From an uncultured Synergistaceae bacterium (lineage in GTDB: Bacteria; Synergistota; Synergistia; Synergistales; Dethiosulfovibrionaceae): a stretch of 15,387 bases of DNA. Under the pieces are notes generated by a model. The model was not told the origin of the DNA. It saw only the letters and a program-made list of their open reading frames with translations, and did no database searches. Shown one piece after another: positions 6,717 through 14,418 of this stretch; the stretch's first letter is position 1; every line of letters starts with the position of its first letter. Made by a program: the position numbers and the translations under genes. The stretch lies in the NCBI GenBank assembly GCA_902489135.1, contig CABTYW010000046.1, positions 1 through 15,387 on the forward strand, written 5' to 3'.

Positions 6717-6926
6717 TCACTGCTTGTTTTCCTGTGCCGACGCTGTAACCGGGGCCTCCGGCTCTTTCGCAGGCGACGAATCTGTCAACGGGGCCTCATT
6801 CAGCGGGTCGCGAATATGTATCGCCGTCTTCTTTTCGTGACACCCCGCCGGATCAACGTGGCAGCCTCCACACTCAAACCTGCCATGGCCGAAGTGGCAT
6901 TTCCAATGGGGCAATCGGTCAAACAT
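6717..6926 (-). CDS. 69-residue Cys/His-rich protein, probable metal binder
   Basis: The product starts MFDRLPHWKCHFGHGRFECG and continues GCHVDPAGCHEKKTAIHI; the second half is an Ala/Pro/Glu-rich tail ending AQENKQ. Cysteines 10, 19, 22 and 29 and histidines 11, 14, 23 and 30 cluster within 21 residues, spacing C-x8-C-x2-C-H-x5-C-H. The CGGCH at 19-23 formally fits the CxxCH haem-c motif, but no signal peptide is present, so a zinc or iron-sulfur site in the cytoplasm is more likely. Start: ATG 6926 (a GTG three bases upstream is possible) after an AAAAGGGA ribosome site. No close neighbour on the strand; the 89-residue gene lies 413 bases downstream. Family unknown to me. Confidence 0.62.
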   Translation of the reverse strand: MFDRLPHWKCHFGHGRFECGGCHVDPAGCHEKKTAIHIRDPLNEAPLTDSSPAKEPEAPVTASAQENKQ

Positions 6927-6929
6927 CAC

Positions 6930-7401
6930 GAGAGATCCCTTTTCCGCGAGCTAACCCCTCACATTTGCCGAGCTGTATGTGAGAAATTTTTCAACGGCGA
7001 AAAGGTCAGGCTTCCATCACATCGGCGTGCCGACTTCGGACGGCAGGCGCGGCAACATGTGAACACAACTTGAGCAACAGAGGGACGTTTTGGGTATTCC
7101 GATGCCTTTACGGCCCCCCGTCAAGTTCTTGAAATCTTGCCTGTATCCGTTGTGATTGGACATGAGATGCCCTGACGTCAAAATTTCGGTGCAAACATTT
7201 TATGATATTTTAATTTTCCTGTGGAATGGGCTGCTGATGGTATCGGCCGTATTCGCCGTCGCCAACTTTCTCTCGGGTTTTTGCGGTGCGGTTGTCGGTC
7301 GGCGTTGGCTCAACCCGTCGGGGCGGCTTGGCATGAAAAGCAAAAAACGTCCTCCAGCGCTTCAAGGGCTTTGCCGCTTCATTGCCCGGAACAATGGACA
7401 A
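6930..7401. other. Region without a supported gene
   Basis: Below-average GC around 7140-7220. One plus-strand frame from 7156 has a hydrophobic section (YDILIFLWNGLLMVSAVFAV, then ANFLSGFCGAVVGRR), but it starts with TTG without a ribosome site, runs through the terminator at 7402-7442 and into the opposite-strand ATPase gene, so I do not call it. A second open frame (about 7077-7174) reads RFGYSDAFTAPRQVLEILPV and stops at once. Both could be remnants of a lost membrane-protein gene. Confidence 0.35.
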
Positions 7402-7442
7402 AAGAGCGGCACCCTCTCTCACGTAAAGAAGGTGCCGTTCTT
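7402..7442. terminator. Terminator of the ABC transporter operon
   Basis: Arms 7402-7413 (AAGAGCGGCACC) and 7431-7442 pair over 12 bp with one G-T wobble. On the minus strand the stem is followed by a TTTT tail 15 bases after the ATPase stop; on the plus strand it is followed by TTTTTTCTT. It can act in both directions. Confidence 0.8.
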
Positions 7443-7456
7443 TTTTCTTCCGCGCT

Positions 7457-8407
7457 TCAACGCGGCAATTGGCCATGGGGCAGCACAAAGGAAAAGCGCA
7501 CTTCCTGCCCCGCACGGGCATTCGGTTCCGACGCGCTGGGCAAGGCCGCCTGAAGCCGTTGTCCTTCCCATTGAATGACCCAATGGACGGCGGCGCCCAG
7601 AAAATTTCGCCGGAGCAGCACGCCGCGGCGATCGCCGTTGTCGGCAATTCTGATCTGGTCGGAACGCAGGAGAAGCCGCTTTCCGTCCACCGAGACGGGA
7701 AAGGCGTTGCCGATAAAATCGGCGACGAATTCATTTGTCGGCTCAAAATAGACCTCTTCGGGCGTGCCGACCTGCACAATCTTCCCGGCGTTCATCACCG
7801 CCACCCGATCGGAGATGGACAAAGCTTCTTCCTGATCGTGGGTCACATACAGCGCCGTAATGCCGAAGGACTGCTGAAGGCCCCGGATTTCAGCGCGCAT
7901 TTTCACGCGAAGTCGGGCGTCGAGGCTGGAAAGAGGTTCGTCCAGCAGCAGCACCTGAGGTTCCAGAATGAGTGCCCGGGCCAGGGCGACTCGCTGCTGT
8001 TGTCCGCCCGACAGTTCCTGAACGCGGGAGTTCTCATAGCCTGCAAGTCCCACGCGTCCCAGAATTTCGGCGGCTTTGGCGCGGCGCGCGGCTTTGGGAA
8101 CGCGACGCACCGTCAGGCCGTAGGCGACGTTTTCGATCACCGTCATGTGCGGAAACAGCGCGTGGCTCTGAAAAACCGTAGCCGTCGGGCGTTTTTCCGG
8201 CGGCACCGCCGTGACGTCGCGCCCGTCGATGATCACGCGTCCGCCGTCAGGCCGGAGAAAACCGCCGGCGATCTGCAGCGTCGTGGTTTTTCCGCAACCC
8301 GACGGCCCCAGCAGCGTCAGCAGCTCTCCTTTGACAAGGGAAAGGCTGAACCCTTTCAGAGCTTCTTTTTCGCCGTAGCTGAAGCGCAGTTTTTCAAAGG
8401 CCAGCAT
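7457..8407 (-). CDS. ABC transporter ATP-binding protein (Afu/Fbp/Pot type)
   Basis: 316 residues. All nucleotide-binding motifs are intact: Walker A GPSGCGKTT (34-42), Q-loop Q80, signature ELSGGQQQR (131-139), Walker B VLLLDEP (152-158), D-loop SLDAR (161-165) and H-loop H190 in YVTHDQEEA. A C-terminal TOBE-type extension runs from about 235 to the end, as in the FbpC/PotA/CysA group, where it often has a regulatory role. Start: ATG 8407 behind AAAGGAG with 8 bases spacing. It overlaps the permease stop by 14 bases, which points to translational coupling. It is the last gene of the operon and powers the importer made with the two genes before it. Confidence 0.93.
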   Translation of the reverse strand: MLAFEKLRFSYGEKEALKGFSLSLVKGELLTLLGPSGCGKTTTLQIAGGFLRPDGGRVIIDGRDVTAVPPEKRPTATVFQSHALFPHMTVIENVAYGLTVRRVPKAARRAKAAEILGRVGLAGYENSRVQELSGGQQQRVALARALILEPQVLLLDEPLSSLDARLRVKMRAEIRGLQQSFGITALYVTHDQEEALSISDRVAVMNAGKIVQVGTPEEVYFEPTNEFVADFIGNAFPVSVDGKRLLLRSDQIRIADNGDRRGVLLRRNFLGAAVHWVIQWEGQRLQAALPSASEPNARAGQEVRFSFVLPHGQLPR

Positions 8408-10028
8408 GTTCCGTTCTCCTTTCGCTGAGCTTCCACGCCAGAGCGTTGACGCCGAGAATGGTCACAATGAGCAGCGACGCCATGGCCGAGGCGTCACCGT
8501 ATCTTCCGCTGTTGATCGACTCGAAGAGCTCCACCGACGCCACCCGCGCGTAGGGACTGACGAGAAAAATCACGGGCCCCGTGCTGGTCATGGCGGCGCT
8601 GAAAGCGTTGATGAAAGCCACGCGCATAAAGGGCGTCAGCTGCGGCAGCAGCATGTCGGTCAGCACTCGGCGCTGAGAGCCGCCTAAATCCCGCACCGCC
8701 AGCTCAAGTTCGGGGTTGATCTGCGCCAGCCCCGCCTGAGCCGACCACAGCGACGGCGACAGCTGACGGAACAGACAGTTCATGGCGATGAGAAACCCCG
8801 CCGGGATTTCCCAGGGCAGCGATGACGCCACCAGAAGATAGCCCACGCCGAAAAAAGTTCCCGGCATCAAATAGGGCAGCTCCGACAAAACCTCGGAAAC
8901 CCGCCGCAGCGGCACAGCCGCGCGGGACATAAGACGCGCCATCAGGGCCCCCAGCACCGCACCGCCGAGGCCGGCCGCCACTGAACAATAGAGGCTTCGG
9001 GCAAAGCCGTTGCCGCTGAAATTCCGGAGACTGTGCAGATGGGAAACGCTGATCGTGAAATCGGCGCCCCACGTACGCGTCACGCTGCCCAGGAAGATCA
9101 GACCGTAAACCAGTCCTTGGATGAGCACGAAAATTCCCGCCGCCGCCTCGGGGAACAGCGCGGGAAGTCCGCTGATCCGCAGAGATCGGGCGCCCGAGAG
9201 CCGCAGAGAAAAACGGCTTTCTCCGTGCCGGCGCACCGCCAGAAGCAGCAGCGACGGAAGGAGCAGAAGCGCGTTCATCGCGCAGGCCAGAGGAAAATCG
9301 CCGACGCCGATGAGGGTGTTATAGGCCCGCGACGCCAGCACCTGAAAGGAACCTCCCACAAAAAGCGGCGTGCCGAAATCCGACAGCGAACGAACAAAAA
9401 CCATCAGAGCCGCCGCGCCGATGCCGGAACGCGCCATGGGAATGCTGACGCGCCGCAGCGTCGCGGCGGGCGAAGCCCCAAGATCCTGCGACGCCCGCTC
9501 CAAAGCGCCGTCCACCCGGCTGAACGACGCGGCCGTCAGCATGGCCGCCACACCCAGCTGAGAAAGGCATTCCATCATGACGATGCCGTGAAAGCCGTAG
9601 GGATTCCACTCAATGCCCAAAAGCCGCCACGTCACAAGCCCGCGGCGGCCGAAAAGCATCAGATAGGCCATGGACCCCACAAAGGGCGGCGAGACGGTGG
9701 ACAGAACCAGCATGAACAAAAGCGACGATCTGCCCCGAGGAGCGCAGTACAGCAGCTTCAGCGCCAGCAGCACCGCCAAAGGCACCGTGACGGCCGTCAC
9801 CGCGCCGGCGACGGCAAAACTGTGCGCCGCCACTCTCCAGTTGTCCGTCAGAAGACCGCGCCACGCCGAAAGCGAAAAAGCCCCGTCCACCATGACGCTT
9901 TCGCGCAGCACCGCTCCCACGGGCCAAAGCACAAAAAGGAGGACGCCGCCTCCCGCAAGGAACCAAAGAAGCCATTCCGTGCCGAAAAGCGGACGTCCTC
10001 TTTTCCGCGCTGAATTATTTCGCGCCAA
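8394..10028 (-). CDS. ABC transporter permease, two domains fused (FbpB/AfuB type)
   Basis: 544 residues, the usual length for a double permease. About 11-12 hydrophobic helices are visible, in two halves. Each half carries an EAA loop, the contact for the ATPase: RASQDLGASPAATLRRVSIP (about 178-197) and AVRDLGGSQRRVLTDMLLP (about 444-462). One polypeptide thus replaces the usual pair. Start: TTG 10028, overlapping the binding-protein stop by 14 bases; an AGGAG lies 4 bases before it, a tight spacing, so initiation probably depends on coupling to the upstream gene. No better start codon is available near the first helix. It sits in the inner membrane and moves the ligand handed over by the binding protein encoded upstream. 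Confidence 0.9.
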   Translation of the reverse strand: MARNNSARKRGRPLFGTEWLLWFLAGGGVLLFVLWPVGAVLRESVMVDGAFSLSAWRGLLTDNWRVAAHSFAVAGAVTAVTVPLAVLLALKLLYCAPRGRSSLLFMLVLSTVSPPFVGSMAYLMLFGRRGLVTWRLLGIEWNPYGFHGIVMMECLSQLGVAAMLTAASFSRVDGALERASQDLGASPAATLRRVSIPMARSGIGAAALMVFVRSLSDFGTPLFVGGSFQVLASRAYNTLIGVGDFPLACAMNALLLLPSLLLLAVRRHGESRFSLRLSGARSLRISGLPALFPEAAAGIFVLIQGLVYGLIFLGSVTRTWGADFTISVSHLHSLRNFSGNGFARSLYCSVAAGLGGAVLGALMARLMSRAAVPLRRVSEVLSELPYLMPGTFFGVGYLLVASSLPWEIPAGFLIAMNCLFRQLSPSLWSAQAGLAQINPELELAVRDLGGSQRRVLTDMLLPQLTPFMRVAFINAFSAAMTSTGPVIFLVSPYARVASVELFESINSGRYGDASAMASLLIVTILGVNALAWKLSERRTEHAGL

Positions 10029-11007
10029 AACGCTCCTGCCAGGCTTTCAACACGCGCTTGCGCTCCTGCCCGCCCTTGACCACATCGGTCTTGACGAGGT
10101 TGGAATCGCGCATGGCCTGAACGGCGGGGGCCAGCTTCACGCCGGGACGGATGGGCGCCTGAGTGGTGTATTTGCTCAGCGTCACCTGTCCGCGTTCGGA
10201 CAGAACCCAATCAATCAGGGCCTTGCCGGCTTCGGGGTTTTTCGCGCCCTTGAAAAGAGCCACGGGCGCAATGTACCACGGCACGCCGTCGGTCGGGAAC
10301 GCGCTCGCCACGTTGTAGCCTTCGGATTTGATGCGTTCTCCCGTATCGAAGGGCGCCACGGCAATGGCCGCTTCGCCGGTGCTGACCTTGTTGGCCGGCT
10401 CGGCGCCGCGCTTGGAGTAATAGGGAACGTTTTTGTCCATGGCCTCGAGAAGTTTCCATCCCTCTTCCTCACCCTTGGCGGAAAGAATGGCCCACACCAT
10501 GGCGTAGAACGTTCCGCTCACCGCAGGCGTAGCCATGAGAACTTCGCCCTTGTAAACGGGCTTGGTCAGATCTTCCCAGCTGGCGGGCATGGGGAGTTTT
10601 TTCTTCTCCATGATCTCCCGGTTAACCACGAAATCGACGGCGCCGAGAGAAATGCCGCTCCAGTAGCCGTCGGCATTATAGAACATGGGATCGTAGACCG
10701 ATCGCTCGGAAGACACATAGGGCTCCAAAAATCCCTCGCCGGCCGCCGCCACAAAACTGTCGAGGCCGCCGCCGAACCACACGTCCGCCTGCGTCTTGCC
10801 CTTGGCCGCGCGCAGACGGGTCAGCACTTCTCCCGAAGACATGGCAAGGTATTCCACCTCAATGCCCGTGTCCTCGGTGAACTGTTTGAGAATGCCGTCA
10901 ACGCCCGTATAGGCAATGTAGATGCTGACTTTCTTCCGCTCCGCCGCCGCGACGGGCATGGCCGCAAGAGCCAGGGCCGCCAGCAGCACTCCGATTTTTT
11001 TGAACAT
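10015..11007 (-). CDS. Periplasmic solute-binding protein (Afu/2-AEP/Fbp superfamily)
   Basis: 330 residues. Signal peptide MFKKIGVLLAALALAAMPVA with an AAA cleavage region at about 20-22 and no lipobox cysteine, so it is a soluble periplasmic protein of a Gram-negative cell. Start: ATG 11007 after a near-perfect AAGGAGGAG ribosome site 5 bases away; an upstream ATG at 11046 would overlap the previous gene's end and lacks such a site. The mature protein has family stretches YLAMSSGEVLTRLRA, QADVWFGGGLDSFVAAAGEG and NKVSTGEAAIAVAP. At the place where ferric-binding FbpA has its iron-binding tyrosine pair after the GE-xx-(I/L) strand, this protein reads APFDTGERI, so iron is unlikely. Together with the PHP gene I infer a phosphorylated sugar, phosphonate or organophosphate ligand. 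Confidence 0.88.
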   Translation of the reverse strand: MFKKIGVLLAALALAAMPVAAAERKKVSIYIAYTGVDGILKQFTEDTGIEVEYLAMSSGEVLTRLRAAKGKTQADVWFGGGLDSFVAAAGEGFLEPYVSSERSVYDPMFYNADGYWSGISLGAVDFVVNREIMEKKKLPMPASWEDLTKPVYKGEVLMATPAVSGTFYAMVWAILSAKGEEEGWKLLEAMDKNVPYYSKRGAEPANKVSTGEAAIAVAPFDTGERIKSEGYNVASAFPTDGVPWYIAPVALFKGAKNPEAGKALIDWVLSERGQVTLSKYTTQAPIRPGVKLAPAVQAMRDSNLVKTDVVKGGQERKRVLKAWQERFGAK

Positions 11008-11048
11008 GCAATCTCCTCCTTTGATATGGACGCCCTCAAGGGGCACCG

Positions 11049-11720
11049 TTACCGCCGCGCGGCGGCCTCTTGTTCCTTCAGCTGCGCACGGCAGAACTCC
11101 TCCGCGGAAACAAATTCATGGCCGTTCCATGCCAGCGGACGGCACCTTCCCGACCGAACGGCGACGATGAGATCCTCTTCGTCGCGCAGTTCGTCGTCAA
11201 ATTCCGTGACAAAAAGCCCCAGCCGGCGGCGGTAATGGGCGTCGGCCGCTCCCAGCAACGCCCGGCCGCTTTTTTTCGCCAGATCCAACGCATGAAGATT
11301 GGCCTGCGGATCGGTACTGCCGTTAAAGCATTCCACACCGTCCAAACCTTCCACGGTGGAAATCAGGTCCTCCAGACCGCGGTTGTTGTTTCTGAAGGGA
11401 TGCGCGGCCACGGTGCATCCGCCGCAATCGCGAACCCGTTTTATCAGCTCCGGCGCCGAAAGAGCGGCCGGTTCCGGCGCACGGTCCAGACCGAAACAGA
11501 CAATATCGCCGTCGGAAGTGAGCACCTCGCAGCCCAAAAAGAGCGGAAAATCCAGATCCTTCCGCCACTTTTCGATGACGGCCCGCGCGCCCATGCTGTC
11601 ATGATCGGTAACGCAGAGACCGTCAATGCCCATTTCGCGCGCCCGCGCCACGGCTTCGGCGATGGGCAAAAAACTGTCGGGCGAATATTCCGCCGTGTGC
11701 ATGTGCGTATCCACTTTCAT
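11049..11720 (-). CDS. PHP-domain metal-dependent phosphoesterase
   Basis: 223 residues. PHP metal-site motifs appear in order: DTHMHT (H6, H8), CVTDHDS (D39, H40), GCEV (E65), AAHPFR (H107) and AADAHYRR (D160, H162). These match the His/Asp set that binds two or three divalent metals in the histidinol-phosphatase/PHP superfamily. The cytoplasmic enzyme likely hydrolyses a small phosphoester; no polymerase domain is attached. Start: ATG 11720 with GAGGAG 9 bases upstream; the more distant ATG at 11765 would sit only a few bases after the predicted transcription start. It is first in the operon, 41 bases before the binding-protein gene, and that gap contains the next ribosome site. The order suggests it processes what the transporter brings in. 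Confidence 0.88.
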   Translation of the reverse strand: MKVDTHMHTAEYSPDSFLPIAEAVARAREMGIDGLCVTDHDSMGARAVIEKWRKDLDFPLFLGCEVLTSDGDIVCFGLDRAPEPAALSAPELIKRVRDCGGCTVAAHPFRNNNRGLEDLISTVEGLDGVECFNGSTDPQANLHALDLAKKSGRALLGAADAHYRRRLGLFVTEFDDELRDEEDLIVAVRSGRCRPLAWNGHEFVSAEEFCRAQLKEQEAAARR

Positions 11721-11776
11721 GAAACGCGTCTCCTCTATATAACACTTATTTATAATTACATTCATTTTACGTGTTT

Positions 11777-11805
11777 ATTATGGACGATGACCCATCAAAG
11801 GTCAA
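11777..11805 (-). promoter_or_regulatory. Sigma-70-type promoter of the PHP-ABC operon
   Basis: On the minus strand: -35 TTGACC (11800-11805), a spacer of exactly 17 bp, and -10 CATAAT (11777-11782), about 57 bases before the PHP start codon. This is the clearest promoter in the window. The imperfect inverted repeat at 11807-11833 lies directly upstream of its -35. Confidence 0.6.
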
Positions 11806-11806
11806 G

Positions 11807-11833
11807 CCCGTTTCATCGCCTGAAATGGACGGG
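11807..11833. repeat. Imperfect inverted repeat next to the operon promoter
   Basis: CCCGTTTCA (11807-11815) faces TGAAATGGACGGG (11821-11833); they match apart from extra bases in the right arm. Its place just upstream of the -35 would suit an activator site. Evidence is positional only. Confidence 0.25.
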
Positions 11834-11933
11834 AGCGTCGTCTCCGGCTCATCACAATATCTCAAGAAACTCTTATTTTTCAAAAAATATTTCACCATTT
11901 TTAACAAAGCTCGCCAAAAATGCCGTTCGCCTC

Positions 11934-11961
11934 TTTGAAAGCCTTCCGATTAGAGTACAAT
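11934..11961 (+). promoter_or_regulatory. Probable promoter of the M20 dipeptidase gene
   Basis: -10 TACAAT at 11956-11961 with a -35 of TTTGAA/TTGAAA at 11934-11940; the spacing is 15-16 bp, slightly short. It sits 45 bases before the start codon in an AT-rich leader. It diverges from the PHP-ABC promoter about 150 bases away. Confidence 0.5.
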
Positions 11962-12006
11962 AGAATTGAATAATGCCCTGAAAATTTTTAAGGAGGAGAT
12001 TTTTCG

Positions 12007-13434
12007 ATGAATATGCAGCAGATTCGCGACGTCATTGACCGCGACAAAGATCAGCTCATCGCCAACATCCGCGAGCTCGTGGCCGTGCCCAGCGTCGGAG
12101 GCCCCGCCGAGGCGGGAGCCCCCTTCGGCAAAGGCCCCCGCGCCGCTCTCGACAAGTTCGTGGAGATGGGAAAACGCATGAATTTCCGCACGTGGGCTTT
12201 CGACGACCAAGTGGGCATTGCCGAAATGGGAGACGAAGACCTTCCCGAGATGATCGCCGCTCTGTGCCACGTGGACGTGGTCCCTGCCGGCGACGGCTGG
12301 ACCTGCGATCCCTGGAAAGGGAAAATTGAAAACGGAATGCTCTACGGACGGGGCGTGGCCGACGACAAAGGCCCGGCCGTTTCGGTGCTCTACGCCATGA
12401 AGGCTCTGAGAGAGTGCGGCGTCACGCTGAAACGCCGGTTCCGCCTGATCGTGGGCACCAACGAGGAGCTGGGCAGCCGCGCCATCGACCATTACGTCAA
12501 GTCCGGAGAGGAACTGCCCGTCATGGGATTTACGCCCGACGCGGAATACCCGCTCATTAACGGCGAAAAGGGCATTTTCACCGTCCGCTGCCGCGCCCCC
12601 TTCAAGGCCGACGGCGGCAGCGTGCAGGTGCTGTCCATCGACGCCGGCGTGGCCGCCAACGCCGTTCCTTCCAGCGCCGTGGCCGTGCTGAAGGTTTCTC
12701 CCGACGCCCGGCCCCGTCTGAATCGCGTTCTCGGCGACTTCGCCGCGCCCCGCAGCGCCAAACTGACCTGCGAAAAAATCGCCGACGACCAGTTCCGCCT
12801 CACCATGGAAGGCCTTTCGTTCCACGGATCGACGCCGCAGTTCGGCTCCAACGCCGCCGCCAACCTCGTGAAGGTGCTGCGCCTGCTGGGCATCGGCGGC
12901 GAGCAGGGCGCGTTCTTCGACACCATCGACGGGGTGATCGGCGACCAGACTCGCGGCGAAAACCTGGGCTTGATGCTCTACGACGACATTTCCGGCTTCA
13001 CGTCGCTGTGCTGGGGACTGCTGAAATCCGAACCCGACGGACGGATTATGTTCTCAGTGAACTACCGCTATCCCGTCACCTTCGACCGCGATGAAGTGCT
13101 TGACCGCTTTGTGAAGGCTCTGCGCGCCCACGGCTTTGAGTTCGACGTGCCCACGGGCGGACATCCGCTCTATATCCCCGAAGACGATCCGTTGGTACAA
13201 AAGCTCATGTCCGTTTACCGGCAGGAGACGGGCGACACCGACTCCAAGCCCTTTGCCATCGGCGGAGGCACCTACGCCAAGGAAATGCCCAACATGGTGG
13301 CCTTCGGCAACGCCATGCCCGGCGAGCAGACCCACATTCACGAGCTTGACGAGCGCTGGAGCATGGAAAGCATCGTGAAAAATACCAAGATCATGGCGGC
13401 GGCCATCGCCGCCCTCGCGGGAGTGGAAGAGTAG
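12007..13434 (+). CDS. M20 family dipeptidase, PepV-like
   Basis: 475 residues, close to the roughly 470 of PepV. Metal and catalytic positions fall almost exactly where Lactobacillus PepV has them: H88 and D90 (CHVDVVP), D119 (GRGVADDKGP, bridging two zincs), E153 (general base) and E154 (TNEELGS), D178 (TPDAEYP), and H443/H445 (THIHELDE) near the end. An insert of about 180 residues between the catalytic halves is the lid domain. It should cleave dipeptides with a free N-terminus in the cytoplasm, supplying amino acids for fermentation. Start: ATG 12007 behind a full AAGGAGGAG site, 8 bases spacing. It is a single-gene transcript with its own promoter and the strong palindromic terminator at 13466-13501, divergent from the PHP-ABC operon. 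The exact peptide preference cannot be read from sequence. Confidence 0.93.
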   Translation: MNMQQIRDVIDRDKDQLIANIRELVAVPSVGGPAEAGAPFGKGPRAALDKFVEMGKRMNFRTWAFDDQVGIAEMGDEDLPEMIAALCHVDVVPAGDGWTCDPWKGKIENGMLYGRGVADDKGPAVSVLYAMKALRECGVTLKRRFRLIVGTNEELGSRAIDHYVKSGEELPVMGFTPDAEYPLINGEKGIFTVRCRAPFKADGGSVQVLSIDAGVAANAVPSSAVAVLKVSPDARPRLNRVLGDFAAPRSAKLTCEKIADDQFRLTMEGLSFHGSTPQFGSNAAANLVKVLRLLGIGGEQGAFFDTIDGVIGDQTRGENLGLMLYDDISGFTSLCWGLLKSEPDGRIMFSVNYRYPVTFDRDEVLDRFVKALRAHGFEFDVPTGGHPLYIPEDDPLVQKLMSVYRQETGDTDSKPFAIGGGTYAKEMPNMVAFGNAMPGEQTHIHELDERWSMESIVKNTKIMAAAIAALAGVEE

Positions 13435-13465
13435 CCCCGCGCCGAAAGGTAAAACTGAACGTAAA

Positions 13466-13509
13466 GGGACGGCGGAAAAGCGCGCGCTTTTCCGCCGTCC
13501 CCTGTTTTT
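13466..13509 (+). terminator. Strong rho-independent terminator after the dipeptidase
   Basis: A perfect 36-base palindrome: left half GGGACGGCGGAAAAGCGC (13466-13483) and its exact complement (13484-13501), followed by CTGTTTTTG. It starts 31 bases after the stop codon. The helix could also form on the minus strand, but only the plus side has the T run. Confidence 0.88.
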
Positions 13510-14418
13510 GTTCGAAAGCCCCTCGGCCGTACCCGTGGCAGAAAACTTCAAGCTCCGGGGAAGTATTCCGTTTTTGATGGAAATAAAGGAAATGCTCCCT
13601 CAAATTCTGACAGCCGCATCGGAAATAATCAAAGGGAGACCGGAAATGAAACCGCCGATGAAACTTTATCCACCACGATGGGAAACGGCACATATCAGGT
13701 CATCTTCGCCCTCGATGCAACCGTCGTTTCACATATGGCACATTCGGGGCGAAAATCGGCACAATGCGAAGAACGCTGCGTGAACGCAAGGAAGTGGCAA
13801 TACCGGCGACACACGCCCGACCCGATTCTTTCCCCACGCTGCGGCAAGTGCCGCCTGAATGACCGGTATCGCACGTTTGTGGATTTTTGAAAGGCAAAAT
13901 TTCACTTGACATTGAATGGATTTACAAAGCTGAAAGCGGGGCATGGGAACCGGAAATTGTGGCGCCGCGGAGATGGTGCCGATCCGGCAAAGCGCCATGA
14001 AAAGGACCATGAAAAGGAAACGGCGAAAGGCATTCGCCGTCAACTGCGGGAGGACAGGCTGACAGATCATCGCGCTCCGAAATAGCCGTTTTCAGGAGAG
14101 GCGGCGCCGGGGCTGGTGAAAAGCCGCGGGAGCGCCTTGTCTGTGATAGCGGCGCCATGGGCGGACTTTTCAGCGCTCGAGAGAGGAGCCGACAAGTGGC
14201 CCCTCCGGGGCCGGAGCCATCCGCCGGCTCAGCCGACGGTCCTGACAGCCATCCCTTTCGCGCAGGCAACGACCCCCCCCCAAGTGTCGGCGAAGCCAAG
14301 CGTCTCTTTTTTTCGACCGCGGACTCTGCATTCACGAGAACGGGAAATCGGGCTTTTAAGGCGCCAATCGTGCCGCTTGAAATGCCTTTCCCTTCTTCCG
14401 TCTCCGCCCCCCCGTAAG
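13510..14418. other. About 0.9 kb with no convincing gene
   Basis: Several overlapping open frames exist but none has family resemblance plus start signals. Best candidates: plus strand 13646-13783 (45 codons, MKPPMKLYPPRWETAHI, ribosome site AAAGGGAG 7 bases before the ATG); plus strand 13678-13890, containing CEERC and CGKC pairs; minus strand 13729-14070 (113 codons, signal-like FRRFLFMVLFMALCRIG then TISAAP, with GGAG 4 bases before the ATG). The 14085-14200 part resembles a degraded cobalamin riboswitch on the plus strand and is followed by the hairpin GGCCCC-TCC-GGGGCC (14198-14212). Homopolymers C9 (14273-14281) and C7 occur nearby. Most likely decayed DNA. Confidence 0.4.

Noticed and set aside
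6855..6872. CGGCH in the small Cys/His protein as a haem-c site
   Set aside because: No signal peptide or membrane anchor for export to the haem-attachment side, so cytochrome c is unlikely.
7156..7578. Plus-strand frame with hydrophobic start
   Set aside because: TTG start without ribosome site, runs through a strong terminator and into the antisense of the ATPase gene; at most a remnant.
9033..11235. Long plus-strand frames (326 and 521 codons) opposite permease, binding-protein and PHP genes
   Set aside because: Antisense shadows of three recognised genes; His/Arg/Gln-rich with no domain or ribosome site. The same holds for 7469-8428 (+) and 11950-12825 (-).
11721..11765. Earlier ATG (11765) for the PHP gene
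   Set aside because: It lies only about 5-12 bases from the predicted transcription start and lacks a ribosome site; ATG 11720 has GAGGAG and begins at the PHP motif.
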